This document shows positions 1-12,993 of a DNA stretch of 64,000 nt, piece by piece; within the stretch, counting starts at the first letter, position 1; the number at the start of each line of letters is the position of its first letter. The stretch is from contig CM070561.1 in the NCBI GenBank assembly GCA_036346405.1, positions 23,034,215 to 23,098,214 on the forward strand. The letters run 5' to 3'. The notes beneath the pieces are model-generated. The model saw only the letters and a program-made list of their open reading frames with translations. It searched no databases and was not told where the DNA came from. The translations under genes and the position numbers were made by a program. Source of the DNA: Phyllostachys edulis (Eukaryota; Streptophyta; Magnoliopsida; Poales; Poaceae).

Positions 1-2130
1 CGCAGCTACTGTAGCACCACCGCCACTGTAGCAAACCCTCCCCCCTGTTGCCATGCCCTCCATGTTGCCCCTTTTGCTGCTCCTTGCTACCGGCCATCGG
101 AAGGAAGAAGAAGAAAGGAAGAGGGAGTGGAGGAAGATCTTCTTCGTGGGGTTTGATCAGCGACTTCCAGTGGATCTCCAAGGGTAACAAACGATTCTCC
201 TTGCTAAATGGATCGTAGTAGATGTGTAAATTGCCTTGATTAGGGGATCGAAATCCTGTCGTGATTAGAATCAGATTCTGTCCATTGTTGGCGCATCAGT
301 TTTGACGTAGTTAGAGTTCGAATTGAAGGCTTTCATCTCCTAGAGAGTTGTAAGGAATGTCTTCAGCTTTCCATAGGTTCAAAGATCACACAATTCCTAG
401 TTGTGGTTTAAGAGTTACGTCGATTTCTTTGATACTGTCCAGAAAGTCTAATGATCTTGAGAAGTTGTCTTGTTCATTAATTAAGATCATGTTAAGGTCT
501 AATTCAGGGTTTCCACCCAACTCTATTGTTGTAGAAATTTTGATAATATTTCCATATTGTTAAAAATATTGAATTTTGGTTGATCTAATCAAAAGTTATG
601 AATAATTTACTACTGCTGTTTAATTCTGTCAGACAGTTTATGGTTTAGACTTTCATCTGATAATTAGACGCAGAATTTGGCCGAATTAGAAAGGCTCTCC
701 AACTAGGTTATTGTAGATGATTTAATTATATTTCCAGATAGTCTAAGATCACTCATTTTTTACTTTCAGAGCAAAAGTTATGAAGGTTTTAATACCACTG
801 TCCAATATAGTCTCTTGCTAGACTGTCGTCTAAATTCAATAGATCAATTTTATAAACCTTGGGTTTAGGAAGATGAGATTAAGCGTTGCGAGTAGTGTCA
901 TGTTCACATCATTCTTATTTGAGTAAGTTGGTTATGTAGGAGGAGAGACTTCGGGATTAGTGGCATCATCCTTACCACCTAACATGTCGCAACACAAAAG
1001 GCAAGTACAATTGTATTGTCTTGGTTGTTATTTGTTCCACCTGATTGGTGAATGTACAATGGATAATTCCGGTATTACTTGTTTCCCTTCATAACTGATA
1101 TACTATGATTCTTCGATAATATATTTACGTTCAACATTTCATGTTTTACCCATGGGAGTGGGTAGTGAAGTTCCATCAGTCCAACATAGGCAAGTACATT
1201 GTGTGATGTATTGTTGTTGTTTGTTCATATTACTTGATGTTCATGCCATGGTGGACTACTATAGTCTATGAGTAGTTTTCAATGATTTCTGTTTCAATCC
1301 ATGTATGAGAATCCATACTTCTTGAGATTTCGCTTCACAAATTCATATATTCATTCATTCATTGTTCATGATTCACCCACGGGAGTGGGATGTAAAGACC
1401 CATCAATTCCAGTATGGGCATATAAGACCCGCCATTCTAATGTGGGCAGATTAGATCCCTGTTATGAAATATTTTTCATACGGGCCTTGGATCCCCGCAT
1501 TTTGATAATGTGGGCATGAGTGAACACCACCGATAGTGTTCACGGCTATCTTGGTATAAGCGAAGTGGAGTTCATGCATTTCATTCATTCATGTGATTTC
1601 TGCTATTCTACGTTCATATTCTATAATGTGACTGTCATGTTCTTATTCATTGTTGTTTATATTATTCCTTTGTATTTGCTGAGTTGTAGACTCATTCTTA
1701 CTGTGTTTATTTGTTTTAGGTAAACATTGAGGACGGCATGCTTGGGAGGGAATAGTCACGGAACACTTCATTCACATTACTTTAATCACCTTTAATTAGA
1801 TGAACTTGTCATTTCCTTCTATTGGATAAATGTTGGATTATAATAATTGGATTTTGATGGTTGATGTCCTCTTCCATTATGAAATGTTGAGTTAGTAATT
1901 GCCTAAGATCTTCATATAGTCTATTAATAGGTTTATCATAGATGATTCAATATGATTAGGTAATTAGAGTTTGATATGTTGTTGAATTCTGATTCAATTC
2001 TTATGATCATTCTATCATTTGTTGATTCCTACATGTTATTAGTTGATAGATTGCTCAAATTATTTCGTATTATTGATGTATGCTAGACTTCTAGGTAATA
2101 TCTTAATTTCCGCATAGCCAGGGTGTTACA
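1..2130 (+). repeat. G1 5' LTR, start outside window
   Basis: Near-collinear with 6600-8386. Position 1 corresponds to about position 170 of the complete sister LTR, so the whole LTR was about 2.3 kb. It holds roughly 290 bp (about 279-566) and 50 bp (about 1335-1390) that are absent from the sister copy. It ends TGTTACA at 2130. Degenerate short repeats of the type acccatgggagtgggt and gtatgggcatataagaccc lie at 1150-1520, followed by a gtgaacac/gtgttcac palindrome near 1521-1543. Confidence 0.85.
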
Positions 2131-2132
2131 GT

Positions 2133-2144
2133 TGGTATCAGAGC
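2133..2144 (+). other. G1 primer-binding site
   Basis: TGGTATCAGAGC, complementary to the 3' end of plant initiator tRNA-Met, two bases after the end of the 5' LTR. It sets the + orientation of the element. Confidence 0.9.
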
Positions 2145-5100
2145 GGGCTTTAGGTCCGTGGTAATTGAAACATTAAATTGACACACTATGCGCTGTAGGT
2201 GGGATTTGGGTAATCCATTACATCTGCGATTCTGATAGTATGTTTCATCATGTTGGACTATTATTGAATTGCTTCTGTACTACCGTTCTTGTTGTTAATC
2301 TATGATATATTATGATCTTCTATAACTATGAATGTAATCCATGATTGTTAAGAGATGATCTTATGTTCATAATTGATTATATTGGTTATGCGTGATGGTA
2401 ACGGGTGTTGAGAAGTTGAAGTTGTGGTTGTTGCCCTGGGTTTTGCCAGGCTACACTACCGTTCGTGGTATGGGAATAGAGAAGTGCTTACCCCCATTCC
2501 ATAGTTATGTGTTGAGCATGAGTCCTTTGATGAAGTTGTTGTCTTCCTTGAGCTTGTATTTGGTCTTTTGGTTGTAGTTTCTTGCAGTTGATGAATTTCC
2601 TTTGAATGGTGGTTATAATGAAGTGGGCAAGTTTCAATTGGTCTCTATTTGTTCTTTGAAACAAATATTGTTCTTCCGACTATTGTGATACTTCTGCTAC
2701 TTGTGAACGTTGTTAATTTGCAAGATTGAACTTTTCACGGAAGTTTTGTTTTTTATTCTCTATTGGAAAATTAACTCATTTGTTCACTTGGTATTTGGGC
2801 AGTGGAAGATTTCTTTTGCAAGTTCTTTATTATGTGGGAGCTTTGACCTTGCGTATTTCTTTTAGATTAAAATGAGAGTTGAAGTTTAATGCCTCTCTTT
2901 TAAGAAAGAGAATGTTAAAACCCGTTAGTGATGTGTTGTCATACTTAACTAAGAGGTTTTAATTAAAAGAATTATTTAGTATGGTATGAGTTATCAGGTT
3001 GGGTTATCAGCATGGTGCAAACCAATAATTCTTAGCTGATATCTTTAGAAGTGAAGTTGATTAATTTCAAGCTATCCTGTAGTAGTTTCTTGCAAAATTT
3101 TGAATAAGAATTTGTCTATACATGTTTAGAACTCATGGAGTTATTAGGGAGTGTGAAACAATAATGAATTTGTTTGATCATTTCAATTGTTTAAATTTCT
3201 AAACTTGTTGAATAAATTGGATTAATTGGTTCTAGGTAATTAATCTAACCATTCGGGATGGTTAATTACGGATGTGTTGGGCTATTACTTTAGTAAATAT
3301 TAATCTTGAATATGTCTTCTATTTAGATACTTGATGAATTTGTTCAAATGCTAGATTCACCTGTTTTTGCCATGCTAAATTGTTGATATATGTATGAGGA
3401 GATGGATGAAGGTTGTTGTATCGACTTGGGAAATCTTGTCTTATATATATTCTATTGTTGAAGTTTAAAGACATTTCGTTTTAATTTCTGAACATAATGT
3501 AGAACGTTGAAACTATACTCATATCTGTTTTGGGTTTGCAAACAGAGGTAGGACCATGAATGCTTCCATGATTAAATAATCATCAAATGTTAGTTGTAAG
3601 GGCTAGAGTGCTATTGGTGTATGCTATATTGGCGTTGAGCGTCAGTAAGGGTTAAATGGGCGAAATCTATTAAGTGACTTAAATTGGTGTGTTTTATGAG
3701 ATTGTCTTGTACTAGTATGATCTTGTTAAAAGAGATTTGTTTCAACTTTGTGGCTTGCACACTAGGTTTCTTTTCTAGAATAAGTTGTTATTACAATCTT
3801 ATATGATAATGGAAATTTTATGACACGATTTGTTGTGTTTCTTTTGGAAAGTTTTAGGATGAAGTAATAACGTTTGATGATTCTTGGTACTAATGTATGT
3901 TGTCGATGTTATTAAATTATCAGAATGTTAGATTGATGTTAATACTTGTAGTAATTTGATCGCCTATGGTGATATCTCTTAAATAAAAATATTTTAAATG
4001 TTGCATTCATGATCTTTTGGGGTTCAAGATTTATGTGGTAATTGAAATTTGTCGAGTAAAGCGATGTGTTGCAAAGTTCTATTAGTTCTTAAGTGATTCA
4101 AGTGATTTGATCTTGAAGGCTCATTTGTTTGAGTTGGCAAGAAAGATTGTAATCAAAATTAAAAAATTTTCTTTTATTTTAAATGGAGTGAAGCAGAAGT
4201 ATTCGTGGTGGGGGTCGAGTTTTGTAACTTGCAGCTTTTTGAAGCATACTTAACCTTTCTGTTTTTTTCGTATAGAAATACACGAAATTTCAATCACAAC
4301 GTTGTACTTATTGGTTAAGGTTTGATATTCTCTTCTTGTGAGGCTTGTGCCCTCAATTGTGGTCTCCCCTTATATTTTCTGAGATCATTGCCTAATTGAT
4401 TATTCACCTTGGTCCTATGTTCACTGCAAGTGGTAAATGTTTTTCTAGTTGGTGAAATTTTGTTTTTATTTGCCTTTTCTTTTGAAAAAGAATCAACATA
4501 TTCGTTTCACATGGGTCTTCCGAAGTGTTTATTAATTGTTGTTGTGAGACCTTGGGTTGTGAGTTATTTGAAGAGCATTAGAGGATGAATTGATTTCGTG
4601 TATGATTCTTGGAGAGGATCTTAGTTATACAGGAGGTTTGTCTTTGAGACTAAACTAATTGCAATGTTGCAACTAATATAACCTATAGTGATTTGTGGTT
4701 CAAGGTCTTTTGTTCATATTGGGTGGAACATTATAATTATCGAAATAATGAAAATCTTGATCAATTTATTAGAGTGTCGCGACTGGGTAGTTTGAACGGT
4801 TGTGAAGGTGAAATAAGACGGTGTAGTGTAATGAGGAAAAGATTAGCGAAGAAATCTAATCATCAAAGGAATTAATGAGATAGCGAGATTGTTGGATTAT
4901 TGTTAGGTATGGCTTGGTTCAATGAGTAACTTTCTTGGAGTTAAATCCTTCAAAGGATAATTTGGTTAAGGATATATTTGTCTATTGATGTTAATGATCG
5001 AGTATGATTAGATTGTGAGAATTTTATTCATCGAATCTAAGGATTTCCCTAACATTTACACCAGAAGTTAATTCTAGGAGTCTTGGAGGTTAATTTTGGG

Positions 5101-6435
5101 CTTCACATTTTTTATATGCTAGGACTTTGGTCGCCCAAGGATTTTGTGTAGAGGAAGTAAAATAAGGGGTGGATTTCGAATGTTTGGATGATCACTGATA
5201 GAACCCTTCTGATGTAGTACATGAGACTGTGTACTGAGGATTCTGAGTTGTTATTCTTGAAAGTTGGAGATGATGTGATTGTGTGGGATCTATTTTGAGG
5301 TGCTTTGGATGCCTTCTATCAAATTAATTTCGTCAGTAGAAGGAGTTGTCTAGAGTGTTTGGTGGGGTCAATAGAGCCTCTCTACAAAGGTGTGGATGAT
5401 GTATTTTGGTTTGAGCATAATTTGAGGATGTTAATTTAAGAGGTTTGAGCTCGTGTGGTATGCGATGAATTCAAATTCCAAGGTTTGAGAGAAATTTTAT
5501 TCCTAAAAGAGAAACTGAGAAAAAAGATGTTTTCTCGAGTAGTGAAATGTTTTCTTGATCTTCGTTTGAGCTATGTGTTTTTGACGAATGTCTTTCGCAA
5601 ATTGAGCTTGGCTTTATGATGGCATATGTAGTCTTTATCAGTTCAGAAAGGATAAAGGAAGTATTTGATTTGGGTATTTGAGTGATTTCTCTTTCGGCTT
5701 AGGTGGTGTTTATTTGTAAACTGCCTACTTGGAAAGCGGAAGAGATTTCATGATGAATCTTCGCTTCCGAATTTGACCCTTTTGGGGTAAAGTTGCTATT
5801 TTGTGGTTGCAATGAAAATCCGTTATTTTCAGTTAGGTTATGGTTATAAAAGAGTTGTTTAAAGCGAGTACTGCTATGTGTTCCTATTTAAAGGAGGTGC
5901 TCCTTGTTAGATGAAGAAACTGATTGAGAAGTGGGACAAGAGTTCCATGTGTGTTGTGCATTTTATGTGCTTTATTACCAAAGGAGAAGTTGGCCCAAGG
6001 TACATTGTTTTGTTTTCGACAGTTGCGGGGATTAAGAAGTGGGCGTATCGCTATGACCGTCTTGGGTCCATACGCGAGGTACCAATGTCTGGTATGTTCT
6101 GGTGCTGAGTGAGTACCTGAGCAAACCGAAGCTTGTGATTTCGTTAAAGCCATTGGCCAACGAGTAGGACCTTATCTTTGAGCCCTGTGTTGAGAGAACC
6201 TGTAAACGTTGAGACGAGTGTTGAGGTGTAGCGTTGGTATCCATTAGATGTGATGTTGTTCCATAATTCTGAGAGGGAAGCGACTTGGAAGCTAGAGGTC
6301 TCGCATGCGCGAGCATTGTCCAAAGTTGTTCACGCCGGAGATGTGTTAAACGTTGTTTTGTTCCAGTTGTGGTTGTTCTTTCGTGTAGAAAGATGAGTAG
6401 AATTCAGGGTCGAATTCTGTTTAAGGGGGGTAGAA
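2145..6435 (+). pseudogene. Decayed interior of G1 (former gag-pol)
   Basis: No ORF in this 4.3-kb stretch exceeds about 100 codons and no gag zinc knuckle, protease, RT or RNase H motif could be read. Near the right end three scraps on + are recognisable as the end of a gypsy Pol. One is LGSIREVPMSGMF at about 6060-6100, matching the integrase C-terminal pattern that usually reads IHxVFHVSML. Another is an EPVN...VEV stretch at about 6190-6225. The last is ERETW-like SEREATWK at about 6268-6291. A purine tract and the LTR follow. The interior is shorter than an autonomous gypsy interior, so internal deletion besides point decay is likely. Confidence 0.6.
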
Positions 6436-8386
6436 TGTAATATCCTGTTTAACATTAGAGAATTAATTGAAATGAGAAAGGTATTTAACAGGAATTAAAA
6501 AGAGAAATCAGATTTTTTTAGAGGAGAAATAATCTTTGGCTTTCGGCCCACGTTGTTTGGCCCAAGTAGGAAGCTAGTTTAAAAAGGGGGCAACCAAACC
6601 CTAGGCACCTTCTACTATAGCACGCTGACTCAGAAGGCCGCCGCCATCTTGTAGCAAACCCTCCCCCCGCCGCCACGCCCTCCATGTCGCCTTTTGCTTT
6701 GCTCTTTCTTTTAGGCCATCAAGAGGAAGAAGAAGGAAGGAAGGGGAAAGGAGGAAGATCTTCTTCATGGGCTTTGATCAGTGACTTCTAGTGGATCTCC
6801 AAGGATAACAAACGATTCTCCTCTCTAAATGGATCGTAGTAGATGCGTAAATTGCCTTGATTAGGGGATCGAAATCCTGCCATGATTAGAATCAGATTCT
6901 ATCACAAATATTGAATTTTGGTTTATCCAATCAAAATTTATGAATTATTTACTACTACTGCTTAATTCTATCAGACAGTTTATGGTTTGGACTTTCATCT
7001 GATAATTAGAAACACAATTTGGCCGAATTAGAAAGGCTCTCCAACTAGGTTATTGTATATGATTTAATTATCTTTCCAGAGAGTCTAAGATCACTCATTT
7101 TCGAGTTTCAGAGCAAAAGTTATGAAGGTTTTAATACCACTGTTCAATATAGTCTCCTACTAGACTGTCGTCTAAATTCAATAGATCAATTTTATAAACC
7201 TTGGGTTTAGGAAGATGAGATTAAGCATTGCGTTTAGTGTCATGTTCACATCATTCTTATTTGAGTAAGTTGGTTATGTAGGAGGAGAGGCTTCGGGATT
7301 AGTGGCATCATCCTTACCTCCTAACGCGTTGCAACGCGAAAGGCAAGTACAATTGTATTGTCTTGGTTGTTATTTGTTCCACCTGATTGGTGAATGTACA
7401 ATGGATAATTCCGGTATTATTTGTTTCCCATCATAACTGATATACTATGATTCTTCGATAATATGTTTACGTTCAACATTTCATGTTTTACCCATGGGAG
7501 TGGGTAGTGAAGTTCCATCAGTCCAACATGGGCAAGTACATTGTGTGATGTATTGCTGTTGTTTGTTTATATTACTTGATATTCATGCCATGGCGGACTA
7601 CTATAGTGTATGAGTAGTTTTCAATGATATCTGTTTCGATCCATGTATGAGAATCCATACTTCTTGATATTTCGTTTCACAAATTTATAAGACCCATCAA
7701 TTCCAGTATGGGCATGTAAGACCTACCATTCCAGTGTGGATAGATTGGATCCCCGCATTTTGATAATGTGGGCATGAGTGAACACCGACGGGTGTTCACT
7801 AGCTATACCGGTATAAACAAAAGTAGAGTTCATATATTTCATTCATTCATGTGATTTCTGCTATTCTACGTTCATATTCTATGATGTGATTGTCATGTTC
7901 TTATTCATTGTTGTTCATATTATTCATTTGTATTTGCTGATTCGTGGACTCATTCTTGCTGTGTTTATTTTTTTAGGTAAACATTGAGGACGACATGCTT
8001 GGGACGGAATAGTCACAGAACACTTCATTCACATTACTTTAATCACCTTTAATTAGATGAACTTGTCATTTCCTTCTATTGGATAAATGTTGGATTGTAA
8101 CAATTGGATTTTGATGGTTGATGTCCTCTTCCATTATGAAATATTGAGTTAGTAATTGCCTAAGATCTTCGTATAGTCTATTGATAGGTTTATCATAGAT
8201 GATTCAATATGATTAAGTAATTAGAGTTTGATATGTTGTTGAATTTTGATTCAATTCTTATGATCATTCTATCATTTGTTATTTCCTACATGTTATTAGT
8301 TGATAGATTGCTGAAATTATTTCGTATTGTTGATGTATGCTAGACTTTTAGGTAATATCTTGGCTTCGCATAGCTAGAGTGTTACA
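6436..8386 (+). repeat. G1 3' LTR, complete (1951 bp)
   Basis: Starts TGTAATATCCTG directly after the purine tract and ends AGTGTTACA. Against the 5' LTR it lacks one block of about 290 bp and one of about 50 bp, so the two LTRs differ mainly by indels. A TATA-like tttaaaaagg lies near 6570. The palindrome gtgaacacc-gac-gggtgttcac at about 7779-7800 is better preserved here than in the sister copy. Confidence 0.85.
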
Positions 8387-8967
8387 CTACTGATATAGGG
8401 AATGGCACAAATATACATAGTAGATCCCAAGTTCCAAATTTGGGGTCTGACATGGCGAGGATGGCGGGCTCGTGGCGACGTGGGAGCAAAAGGCGTGGGC
8501 GTGTGGCAAGCGAGCGGCGTGAAATGTGGAGGTGGAAGAAAGAGGAAGGCTCGGGTTGCTCGGCTGGGCCTTGAGGGAAGAGGGAGGCCAGGTGGGCTAG
8601 GAAAAGAGAGGAAGGGGTGGGCCAACCCATAGAAAAAGGAAAAGAAAGGTAGGAGTTGTGTTGGGCTAGCTTGATCTTGGCCCAACCGAATTTTTGAAGT
8701 TCTTATTTTCCTTTCTATTTCCTAAATTCAAATCTCAATTCAATTTTTAGTTTGGTGATTCAAATTCAAATATCACTTTAATTTAATTCTCAATTTCCTG
8801 ACTTTAACCAATTTGCATTTTATTAAATGATTTCCTGAAATTCAAAACTTGACAGAGTTTCAAATAAATTTTTTTAAAAAAATCGAATATCAACATAATG
8901 CATTAAAAAGTTTTAAAATTTCTATATTTAAAAAAAAATTAAAATACATTCAAATTTTGGGGCGTTA
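8387..8967 (-). repeat. Probable truncated gypsy LTR remnant (host site of G1)
   Basis: A GC-rich block (about 8446-8690) passes into an A/T-rich block ending ttggggcgttaaag. Read on -, this starts like a grass gypsy LTR (TAACGCCCCAAAATTTG after a mutated TG). No gene is visible; the short ORFs on both strands are compositional. The simplest reading is the first part of a - strand LTR into which G1 inserted. Confidence 0.4.
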
Positions 8968-9509
8968 AAGTTAGTTAGAAAACTGTAGGTATAAGTAGGC
9001 CTAAGTAGGCCATTTGAGAGGGACAGCTTCACTGGATACTCCCCTTCTAGCTTCTTGTTGGATGCAAGTTTTAAAAAGAAAACCTGTGTAACCCAAGCAC
9101 AAGGATGCGAATCTCCTCGTAAAAAAGAAAAGAAGAAGAAAACGGAAAAATTGGTAATCTTGCCCAAACGAAAAGGCAGAGGTATAATAATCATGTATGG
9201 GGTATTCTTAGTCACAACAATATTTTCCTAAAAAGAAGAAAACTGAGCAGAGTGCTCTGCACTCGCTTATACGGCATAAAAGACACGCAGAGGCCATCGG
9301 CGGCTTGTAGCAACAAACAATTCAATTTTTTAGTACCACAGTTGATCCATAGCGTCACTATACTGTACATCTCCAAATTTTGCGAAATTCCGTGTCAAGC
9401 TCTCCTCTCCTCCACTCTCCCACCACCACCACCACCTCCCCTTCCTCCATGTCTTGATCCAGAGCTCCCCACCAGCCAAGTTCGTCGCGGCCGCACCAGC
9501 CCCGGCGCC
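8968..9509 (+). promoter_or_regulatory. PEX3 promoter and 5' UTR region
   Basis: Low-copy-looking sequence between the LTR remnant and the PEX3 start codon. It holds a tandem taagtaggcc pair (8992-9011), a TATA-like gcataaaagac near 9274-9285 and a CT/CCA-rich leader (cct and cac runs, 9400-9450) typical of grass 5' UTRs. The transcription start cannot be fixed from sequence. With the upstream edge about 540 bp away, the promoter is closely hemmed in by retroelement DNA. Confidence 0.5.
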
Positions 9510-12500
9510 ATGCTCGTGTCGGCGAGGTGAGAATTCCTGCACAGCCTTTGCTTTGCTCGCTCGCGACGTGTTCGGCGGATTGCCTTGCCTGACTAATCGG
9601 GGTCCTCGTTGCTCGGGATGGTCGCAGGGGGTTCTGGGCGCGGCACCGGCGGAAGTTACTGGTCTCGCTGGGCGTCGCCGGCGCCGGCTACGCGGCGTAC
9701 CGGCTCTACGACGCGCACCGGAGGCAGCTCGTCCGGGTGGAGCAGCGCGCGCTGGAGGAGCGCGCCGCCGACGAGCTCGTCAAGAATCAGTAAGATTCTT
9801 CTAAATAAGGGTGTTTTAGTTGGATTTGCTGGTTGGGGTTTTCTTCTACTTCTTTCATTGTTGGGTTATGCGGTTGTGTTCTTAATTGGTGAGTACCAGC
9901 TGTGCGATAGGAGGATAATAGATGGTAGAGTATGGGCTTTGATTGAAGAGTCTTGAACCTTTTGTTGTGTGCCTGATGTGTTAATATGTAGGAGTTTAGT
10001 GCTTTACTTGTGTCTACCTGGGTTGAGGGTTTCTTGTTCTTGCATTGTTGGTTGTGAATTTCTGTTTGGATTGGTGGGTAAGTTTGGGTCCTCAGCTCTG
10101 TAAGAGAAAAATACAGGGTAAAATTTGGGCTTCAAACAAGTTTGAGCTTTTTTGCATCTCTTTTTGTTGTAGAGGGACATAAACAGAAACTTGTTCTGCC
10201 AGCTTATTTATGTTAATTAGCCCAAAATTGCTGTAATTGTTGCGCATGGAGCTCATGGTAAGAATTGACTACATGATACAAGATGTGAAAATAGGGTCGA
10301 AAAGATATGTTGGCGAAAAACAACAATTGATTCATTGGTTTTGTTGTTTTAGTGGTAATATGGAGTAGTCTGATGTATAGAATTAATAATTTTTTTAGAT
10401 TAAGTAGTGCACATTTAGTAAAATTTGCTCCTTTATGATCGTTTCATATGCTTTTATTATCTTCTAGGTTGCAAACCCACTTTGAAAACGTGAAAAGGAT
10501 CTCGGATACGACCACATTGCCTTTTGCTATGCATTATCTCCGTTCGCGGATAATGGAGGAATTGGATATTTCACACTTGACCGAGAAGCTACTGCAAGGG
10601 AAGGGAGAATCCAGTGCGCTGACACCAAAGGAGAAGTACGATACCTGGGAGAAGATTAAAATCTTGAGTATGATTGGCTTATCTTGTCCTGTTGCATGCC
10701 TCGCTGAATTTTTCTTTATCTGATCGTGATCATAAAACATGGATTGGTATCCATGTTACCTAATTGCTTTTACGGCTTTTCCATTTTCTTAGGTTTCACA
10801 AGGACAGTGTCTTCAATTTGGGCAATGACATTGCTTAGCTTATATGTTAGAGTTCAGGTCACCATATTAGGCAGACATCTCTACTTAGATTTTGCCCGTG
10901 GTACAGATAGTGCACAGTTACAGGTAAATTTACGCTACATTTTCTATTATGCTAGGGCAATTCCCCTATATATTAGTTATCAGTGTTTTCTTTATTTTTA
11001 TCTCCAGGTATTGATTATTGCACTCTAGACAGTTAAACAAGGGAATTACACTAAAAGGGTGACTGCACTTGAGCCCAAGCTGCTTGCTGGCATTGAACTG
11101 TCTCACTTTTCTTTTGTAGGCAGAATCTGATACTTTTAGCAAAAACGGACATAAGGACTTTCTTGCAACTGCTGATTACCTTGCCACATATGGTATCAAT
11201 GCATTAATCATGCAAATGCAACGTGCTGCAACAGAAATCTTGAAAGAGTACATATTTCTTTCCCTGTCCAATATGATGTTGTGTTACCAACATGTCAGTT
11301 ATTTATTGTATTACCAACATGGTCAGCATTCAACAAATAGAGAGACGAATGCAATTAAAAATTTGCTAGGGAAATTATTGTTGCACTTTTACATCATGAA
11401 GTCCGCTTTAAGGAAAGCTCTGATTCATCAAGACTCAAGAGCATCCAGACTTTTGTATTCAGCTTAAATTACCTAGTATTGTATAAAATGGTGTGTTTCC
11501 CACAGTGATACTGATGTGGAATAAATATGCAGGAAGCAACTGAAAGACCCTATGAGCATGGACCAAGTATTGCAAACAATGCTACAAATATTGGACCAGT
11601 TCATGAGTCTTTGTGAAGATAACTCATGGATAAATCACCTTGTACCCGAGAATGCCAATCTTGACGCACAGTTGATGACTGTGTCCAGTAGCGGCTTTGA
11701 TGAGTCATCACTTCTAAAGGATGTTAGAAAGCTTGACCAGCTAATGTCCAAGACACGCATAGTATTGTCAAGGTAATGTAATGTAATATTATGTATTGTA
11801 TTCTATGCAGGTTTAGCAATGCCGCCCGTAATTTGCACTACAATGCTGCTGTTTTCTTAATCTTTCATATGGCCACCCATTATTTTCTTTCTTTCATCAA
11901 TTATCCTTTTGAATTATTAAAATCAGATACTCTGTAATCCATGTCATATGCCATTTGATATATAAGCAACTAGTCTCTTAATTTGATCTTCTACTCTTAA
12001 GAGTGGATTTGATTGAAATACATTATGATGGAGTGGATTGATGAAATTCAAAGGAGTCAAGATAAGTAAATTCTCTCTTTGCCAGTAACGTACACTATTA
12101 TTATGAGATTACTAAAGGAGCAACAAACGTACTCTGTTTTTGTGAGTTGAGATTTGATGTATATCATTATATCATGTTCATATGAGGAGAAAAATCTCAT
12201 TTCTTATACAATTGATTGTTGTTGATACAATTCATTGCTGTTGCCTTTATTGCAAAAATGAGAAAAAAGGAAATGTTTGATTGTAATAGGGATGTTGTGT
12301 ATTGTACAGAACAATTAATTTCCCATGTTTATCGATAAGAGTTGCATCTTTATGATTTTGACTCTTTTGACAACTGCACATGTCTTTCAAAAGAGACTCC
12401 ATGAGTATCTTACATCACCGTATTGGAACCTTGTGGTTGCAGCGATGATTTCAGAAATATCATGGAGAGGTCATTGAGGAAGATAGCGGGCGTGGTGATA

Positions 12501-12701
12501 GAGGACTTGGCTGCAGAGGTTGGAACTCCACTACCTCCATCAGGATTGCCCTTGGCGAAGCTCTTGGCTAGAGTAGCTCAACTGAGTTTACCATTGCTTG
12601 AGGAGCCAAATAAGAACAAGCACATTCAGATTATTCGAAGTATGCCTGAAGTGGAACTCTTCTACACATTCCTCTATGCGAACATGCAACCAGAAACATA
12701 A
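9510..12701 (+). CDS. PEX3: Peroxisome biogenesis protein 3 (peroxin-3), seven exons
   Basis: PEX3 is the peroxisomal (and early ER) membrane anchor that docks PEX19 and so inserts peroxisomal membrane proteins. Exons: 9510-9526, 9628-9789, 10468-10667, 10793-10923, 11120-11247, 11533-11772, 12443-12701. All introns are GT-AG and phases fit, giving 1137 nt, 378 residues and a TAA stop; plant PEX3 proteins are of similar length. The N-terminus has a basic cluster RHRRK (11-15) followed by a hydrophobic, glycine-rich segment (16-30), the usual targeting and membrane anchor. The body carries recognisable plant PEX3 stretches such as LPFAMHYLRSRIMEELD, RVQVTILGRHLYLDFARG, DFLATADYLATYGI and LPLAKLLARVAQLSLPLLEE. 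The start ATG sits in gcgccATGc, and the tiny first exon (five codons plus two bases) matches the conserved start. No stop or frameshift was found, so the gene looks functional. It is the only intact host gene here. Confidence 0.95.
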
Positions 12702-12993
12702 ATTATGCATTGATGTGGAAAGGAATACGTTGCTTCCGAATTTTGTCCCAAAACCTCCAAAAGATCTAGCGGTTTATGAAATGTTGAGCTGAGCATTCTG
12801 CAATCCGGAAACCAATAAAAGTGGATAGGCGGCTGATTTTATGCCCTGTATATGCTGAAGAGCAGTTGCTACTAACAAGGATCTAAATGAGTGCAGTTCT
12901 TTCCCTTCTTATTCTTTTCTTTACTTCTTGCTTCCGTTGTGTGCTTCTGGTTAGAACTCTCCCAGTCTGTTTCTTGCATTTTATTTATATTTT
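12702..12993 (+). other. PEX3 3' UTR and downstream region
   Basis: Follows the TAA stop. A canonical AATAAA lies at 12814-12819, about 115 bases past the stop, and T-rich stretches follow. No further coding sequence is visible before the MITE at 12994. Confidence 0.6.

Larger units (their letters stand above)
1..8386 (+). mobile_element. G1: old Ty3/gypsy-like LTR retrotransposon, 5' end cut by window
   Basis: Two direct copies of an LTR (1-2130, incomplete, and 6436-8386) flank a 4.3-kb interior. The left LTR ends in gtgttaca and is followed two bases later by TGGTATCAGAGC (2133-2144), the initiator-tRNA-Met primer-binding site. The right LTR is preceded by the purine tract aaggggggtagaa (6423-6435). 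These marks fix the element on the + strand. The interior keeps only short ORFs, but near its 3' end translated scraps match the end of a gypsy integrase. The 3' target duplication would be ctact (8387-8391); its partner lies outside the window. The element is certainly dead. Confidence 0.85.

Noticed and set aside
2133..2144. Possible tRNA-Met gene near primer-site matches (also 33730 and 62260)
   Set aside because: Only the tRNA 3'-end complement is present; no cloverleaf. These are retroelement primer-binding sites.
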